Positions 30,472 to 33,779 of a stretch of 33,779 nt of DNA are shown in pieces (the stretch's first letter is position 1; each line of letters starts with the position of its first letter). Under the pieces are notes generated by a model. The model searched no databases. It was not told where the DNA came from and saw nothing but the letters and a program-made list of their open reading frames with translations. The DNA comes from Candidatus Polarisedimenticolaceae bacterium. GTDB lineage: Bacteria; Acidobacteriota; Polarisedimenticolia; Polarisedimenticolales; DASRJG01. Both the position numbers and the translations under genes were made by a program. The stretch covers positions 1 to 33,779 of the forward strand of contig DASVAW010000002.1 in assembly GCA_036376135.1 (NCBI GenBank), read 5' to 3'.

Positions 30472-32349
30472 ATGCGACTCGGCGTCGTTCCGCAGGGGAC
30501 CCCCCCTCCCGAGGGAGTCCGACGCCTTCACGTCCTCCTCATCAACCCCAGCAAATACGACGACGAAGGCTACGTCCTGCGTTTCCTCCGCGGCGTCCTT
30601 CCGAGCAACACCCTCGCCGCGCTCGCGGCCCTCACGCGGGACGTCGCGCGACGTCGCGCTCTCGGCGAGATCGAGGCCGAGATCCACCTCCTCGACGAGC
30701 ACGTGCAGACGATCCGCCCCGAGCGGCTCGCCCGCCGGCACGTCGGTCCCGCCGATCGCGCGGTCGTCGCCCTGTGCGGCGTGCAGACCAACCAGTTCCC
30801 CCGCGCGGCGGACCTCGCGCGGCGATTCCGCGCGGCGGGGGTACCCGTGATGATCGGCGGCTTCCACGTCTCCGGGAGCGTCGCGGAGAGCGGGGGTGCG
30901 CTTCCGCTCGAGTGCCGGGACCTCGTGGTCGAGGGGATCACGCTCGTGAAGGGCGAGGTGGAGACGTGCTGGGAGGATCTCCTTCGCGACGCGCTCCACG
31001 GGGCGCTCGCGCCGTTCTACGACGTCAAGGAACGCCCGTCCCTCGCCGATTCGCCGGTTCCCGAGATCGACCACGACCTCATGGCGCGGTTCGCCTTCCC
31101 GAGGATGGGGACGATCGACGCGGGGCGGGGATGCCCGTACCGCTGCAGCTTCTGCACGATCATCGCGGTGCAGGGGAACACGATGCGGTATCGCCCCGCC
31201 GCCCTCATCCGGGAGCGGATGCGGGCCAACGCCGCCTCCGGCGTGGATTACTACTTCTTCACCGACGACAACTTCGCGCGCAATCCGGCGTGGGAGGAGA
31301 TCTTCGACGCGATCGTCGCGCTTCGCCGCGACGAGGGGATCGACGTCCAGTTCATGATGCAGGTGGACGCGCTCGCGTACCGGATCCCGCGGTTCGCCGA
31401 GAAGGCGGCGGCGGCCGGATGCAGCCAGGTCTTCATCGGCATGGAGACCCTGAACCCCGCGAACCTGGCCGCCGCGGGGAAGACCCAGAACCACGCCGGG
31501 GACTACCGCGGCATGATCGACGCCTGGCACGCGCACGGCATCGCGTGCCACGTCGGTTACATCATCGGGTTCCCGTTCGACACCCCCGAAAGCGTGCGCG
31601 AGGACGTGCGGCGCCTGCGCGACGAGATCGGCGTGGACCAGGCGTCGTTCTTCATGCTCATGCCCCTTCCCGGCTCGCTCGACCACGCGGAGCTCGTGCG
31701 TCGCGGGGAGTGGATGGAGCCCGATCTCAACCGCTTCGATTCGTTCCATCCCACGACCCGTCACCCCCGGATGTCGGCGACGGAGTGGTTCGCCTCGTTC
31801 CGGCAGGCCTGGCGCGACTTCTACACCGTGGACGCGATGAAGGCGATCCTCGCGCGCGCCAACGCGCGGACCTACTGGGGCCTCTTCAAGAACTTCGTCT
31901 GGTACCGGTACGCCGCGTTCGTCGAGGACACGCCCCCGATGTTGTGCGGCTTCGTCCGCTTCAAGTCCCGCAGGGAGCGGCGGCTGGGGCTTCCGGTGGA
32001 GCCGTGGCTGCGCCACCTGCGGGCGAGGACGCTCGATCGCGTGCGCTGGGCGCGCCGGGTCGCGGCGCTCTACTTCGAGATGCAGGAGGTCTGGCTCGCC
32101 ACGCGCGGCCGGGTGCGGTTCGAGGCGAAGGTGGGCGCGTGGAAGTCGGCCCTGGGGCGCGCGAACCTCCTGGCGATCCGCGAGACCACGCGCCGGCAGC
32201 TCGACGCCTACTGGAGCGGCACGTGGGCCGCCGTCCGCCGGGGTCGGCTGTACCGGGTCAACCCGCTCGCGCTCTCGTGGAACCTGCTCCGCGACGCGAG
32301 ACTGTGCCTGGGCTTCAACCTCTCGATGCTGGCGGGGCACCGGAGGTAG
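30472..32349 (+). CDS. B12-binding-domain radical SAM enzyme, unknown substrate
   Basis: A 625-aa protein; start at 30472 after AGGTGG. Residues about 18-190 form a Rossmann-like cobalamin-binding-type domain (VLLINPSKYDD, VVALCGVQTNQFP, PVMIGGFHVSG) without the DxHxxG motif. The radical SAM core (about 205-420) has GRGCPYRCSFC with cluster cysteines C221, C225 and C228, then DYYFFTDDNFARNP and FIGMETLNP, typical of this superfamily. The C-terminal 200 residues are Arg/Trp-rich and unassigned. Such enzymes methylate or rearrange lipids, tetrapyrroles or peptides; no substrate is suggested by the neighbours. A 12-bp palindrome, GCCCCGCGGGGC, lies at 30441-30452, 19 nt before the ATG. Confidence 0.92.
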   Translation: MRLGVVPQGTPPPEGVRRLHVLLINPSKYDDEGYVLRFLRGVLPSNTLAALAALTRDVARRRALGEIEAEIHLLDEHVQTIRPERLARRHVGPADRAVVALCGVQTNQFPRAADLARRFRAAGVPVMIGGFHVSGSVAESGGALPLECRDLVVEGITLVKGEVETCWEDLLRDALHGALAPFYDVKERPSLADSPVPEIDHDLMARFAFPRMGTIDAGRGCPYRCSFCTIIAVQGNTMRYRPAALIRERMRANAASGVDYYFFTDDNFARNPAWEEIFDAIVALRRDEGIDVQFMMQVDALAYRIPRFAEKAAAAGCSQVFIGMETLNPANLAAAGKTQNHAGDYRGMIDAWHAHGIACHVGYIIGFPFDTPESVREDVRRLRDEIGVDQASFFMLMPLPGSLDHAELVRRGEWMEPDLNRFDSFHPTTRHPRMSATEWFASFRQAWRDFYTVDAMKAILARANARTYWGLFKNFVWYRYAAFVEDTPPMLCGFVRFKSRRERRLGLPVEPWLRHLRARTLDRVRWARRVAALYFEMQEVWLATRGRVRFEAKVGAWKSALGRANLLAIRETTRRQLDAYWSGTWAAVRRGRLYRVNPLALSWNLLRDARLCLGFNLSMLAGHRR

Positions 32350-32359
32350 GGCGGCCCGT

Positions 32360-33779
32360 TCAGCGCCTGCCCGTCCTCACGCGGACGGCGGCGCGCTCGT
32401 CGTGGACCGGGCGTAGGGTGAGGAACCCCGAGCCGTCCGGCAGGACGTCCATCAGGTTGCGCAGGTACGGAAGCTCCACCACCGGGATCGGGAAGACCAC
32501 GCGCGGCGTTCCCGCGTGGGCGCCGTTCCCCGAGAGCTCGACGTCGACCGCCATCCACTCCGAGGACGGGGAGCGGTAGTGGATCGTCCTGCCGTCGGCG
32601 GAGAAACGCGGCTCGGATCCGCCCCCCGACGAAATCTGCCACTGGCGGAGCTTCGGGCCGCCCTCGAGCGGCGCGAGGTAGACCTCCATCCGGCCCGACG
32701 CGTCGCTCGTGTACACGATCCAGCGCGAGTCCGGGGAGAACGCGCCGCGATCCTCGACGTAAGGTCCCGAGGACCATGCGATCCAGGGCTCGCTCGAGGC
32801 CCCGAGCGCGCGAAGGTAGAGGTCGTACTTCCGGTCGCCGTCCAATGTCGAGGCGAGCAGCCACCGTCCGTCGCCGGAGACGTCGAGCACCGCGAGGTCG
32901 TCCCCGGGGGGTGCACCGAGCCGGTCGGGCTCGCCGCCGCCGTTCACCGCCTTGCGGTAGACCTCCCACTTCCCGCCGTGGTTCGAGTCGAAGTACACGG
33001 ATTCGCCGTCGGGGGAGAAGGCGGCGCTGTCGGCCATCGCACCGCGGAAGGAGATCGGGGTCCTCACCCCGCGGTCGAGATCCTGCACCCAGATCAGCCG
33101 CTCCGGGGAGTCCGAGAAGATCTCGAAGGCGACGCGCTTGCCGTCCGGGGAGATGTTCGGATTGCCGAAGCGCTCGGCCGCGCCGAGGATTCGCGTCGGT
33201 CGGCCCGCGCGATCGACGAAGGTCAGCTCGGTCTCCGGGGAGCCGGTCTGGAAGGCGAGGATCCCGCCGGCCGCGGCCGAAAACGGCGCGGCGTGCATCG
33301 TCCCGAGGGGGTACACCTGCGATGCGACGAGGGACGCCGCCTCTCCGAGATCGCCGCGGCCCAGGTCGAAGGGAAACGCGACGAGCTGCCCCTGCTGACC
33401 CAGGAGCAGGCGTCCGTCCGGGTCGAGGATCGGCTGGGAGCGGACCGCCTTCCGGAGGATCCGCGGCGGCGATCCTCCGACGTCGGCCAGATAGATGCGA
33501 TGCCCCTCGTCCGACGAAGCGTCCGCGAGGAAGAGGAAGCGCTTGCCGTCCGGGAGGAATACGGGCCAGGCGTGCGTCGATTCGACCCCCTTCTCGACCT
33601 GGGTGATCGCTTCGGGCGATTTTCCCCCCGCCGCGGAGACTCTCCGGATCGGCCCCGAGACACTGCCGACGAGGATCACGCCGTCGGCGCCCCACGACCC
33701 TCCCACCGCCCCCGGGGCGGGCCCAACCACGCGGGAGGCGGCGCCGTCGCGCGGGACGAGCAGCAGGCGATCGTCCGCG
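32360..33779 (-). CDS. PD40 beta-propeller protein, probably the C-terminal half of a Ser/Thr kinase, partial
   Basis: The frame is open to the right edge, so the N-terminus is missing; 473 residues are seen, with the stop codon at 32360. It is made of WD40-like PD40 blades with SPDGKRVAFEI, SPDGESVYFDSN, SGDGRWLLAST, SPDSRWIVYTSD and SADGRTIHYRS. The segment ILVGSVSGPIRRVSAAGG followed by WPVFLPDGKRFLFLAD is characteristic of the sensor half of acidobacterial eukaryotic-like kinases, in which the kinase domain and a membrane helix come first. No kinase residues are in the window, so a stand-alone TolB-like protein remains possible. It converges on the radical SAM gene with a 10-nt gap. Confidence 0.82.
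   Translation of the reverse strand, partial: ADDRLLLVPRDGAASRVVGPAPGAVGGSWGADGVILVGSVSGPIRRVSAAGGKSPEAITQVEKGVESTHAWPVFLPDGKRFLFLADASSDEGHRIYLADVGGSPPRILRKAVRSQPILDPDGRLLLGQQGQLVAFPFDLGRGDLGEAASLVASQVYPLGTMHAAPFSAAAGGILAFQTGSPETELTFVDRAGRPTRILGAAERFGNPNISPDGKRVAFEIFSDSPERLIWVQDLDRGVRTPISFRGAMADSAAFSPDGESVYFDSNHGGKWEVYRKAVNGGGEPDRLGAPPGDDLAVLDVSGDGRWLLASTLDGDRKYDLYLRALGASSEPWIAWSSGPYVEDRGAFSPDSRWIVYTSDASGRMEVYLAPLEGGPKLRQWQISSGGGSEPRFSADGRTIHYRSPSSEWMAVDVELSGNGAHAGTPRVVFPIPVVELPYLRNLMDVLPDGSGFLTLRPVHDERAAVRVRTGRR

Overview
This window is very GC-rich and contains eukaryotic-like protein kinase modules, a divergent ECF sigma factor, PD40 propellers, Kelch repeats, a TonB-dependent receptor with an N-terminal carboxypeptidase-regulatory-like domain, and a secreted protein with thrombospondin-3 and dockerin-type repeats. 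This mix, with signal peptides, lipoproteins and an outer-membrane receptor, points to a diderm, most likely an Acidobacteriota member of the Thermoanaerobaculia type. That placement is inferred from gene content only. No rRNA, tRNA or CRISPR array was seen.

Layout. 1-2504: a Hanks-type membrane kinase (minus, C-terminus off the left edge) diverges from an ECF sigma factor. 2544-7316: an M16 zinc peptidase, an ArfB-like GGQ rescue factor overlapping it, and a Tat-exported class V aminotransferase. 7313-9565 (minus): a fused MFS/spermidine-synthase-like membrane protein. 9602-13515: a BaiN/YhiN flavoprotein coupled to a patatin fused to an outer-membrane barrel (type Vd-like).

13709-25774 is the centrepiece: five tightly packed plus-strand genes for copper handling. 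They encode a CotA-like multicopper oxidase, a secreted protein with 14 Kelch repeats, a CusB-like adaptor carrying metal-binding modules at both ends, a CusA pump with the three copper-binding methionines, and an OprC/NosA-like copper receptor with CxxxM and HxM motifs. A strong stem-loop lies in the leader of the first gene. The unit combines predicted copper entry, oxidation and export. It lacks a visible outer-membrane channel (CusC) or copper regulator, and the Kelch protein has no assigned role.

The operon ends at a 176-bp near-perfect inverted repeat (25777-25952). It is much poorer in GC than its surroundings, carries four copies of a GGGACAG...TATTTCG motif, and supplies the stop codon of the converging SDR gene. 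It looks like a non-coding mobile repeat of the REPIN/MITE kind.

25949-33779: an SDR oxidoreductase (minus), a DRG-like TGS GTPase with a degenerate G4 motif, a secreted propeller/TSP3/dockerin protein, a small lipoprotein (minus), a B12-domain radical SAM enzyme, and the C-terminal PD40 propeller of what is probably a second protein kinase (minus, cut by the right edge).

Several neighbours are translationally coupled by 4-nt overlaps with non-ATG starts (GTGA, TTGA, TTGA). Some promoters place the start site at or next to the ATG, which suggests leaderless mRNAs.
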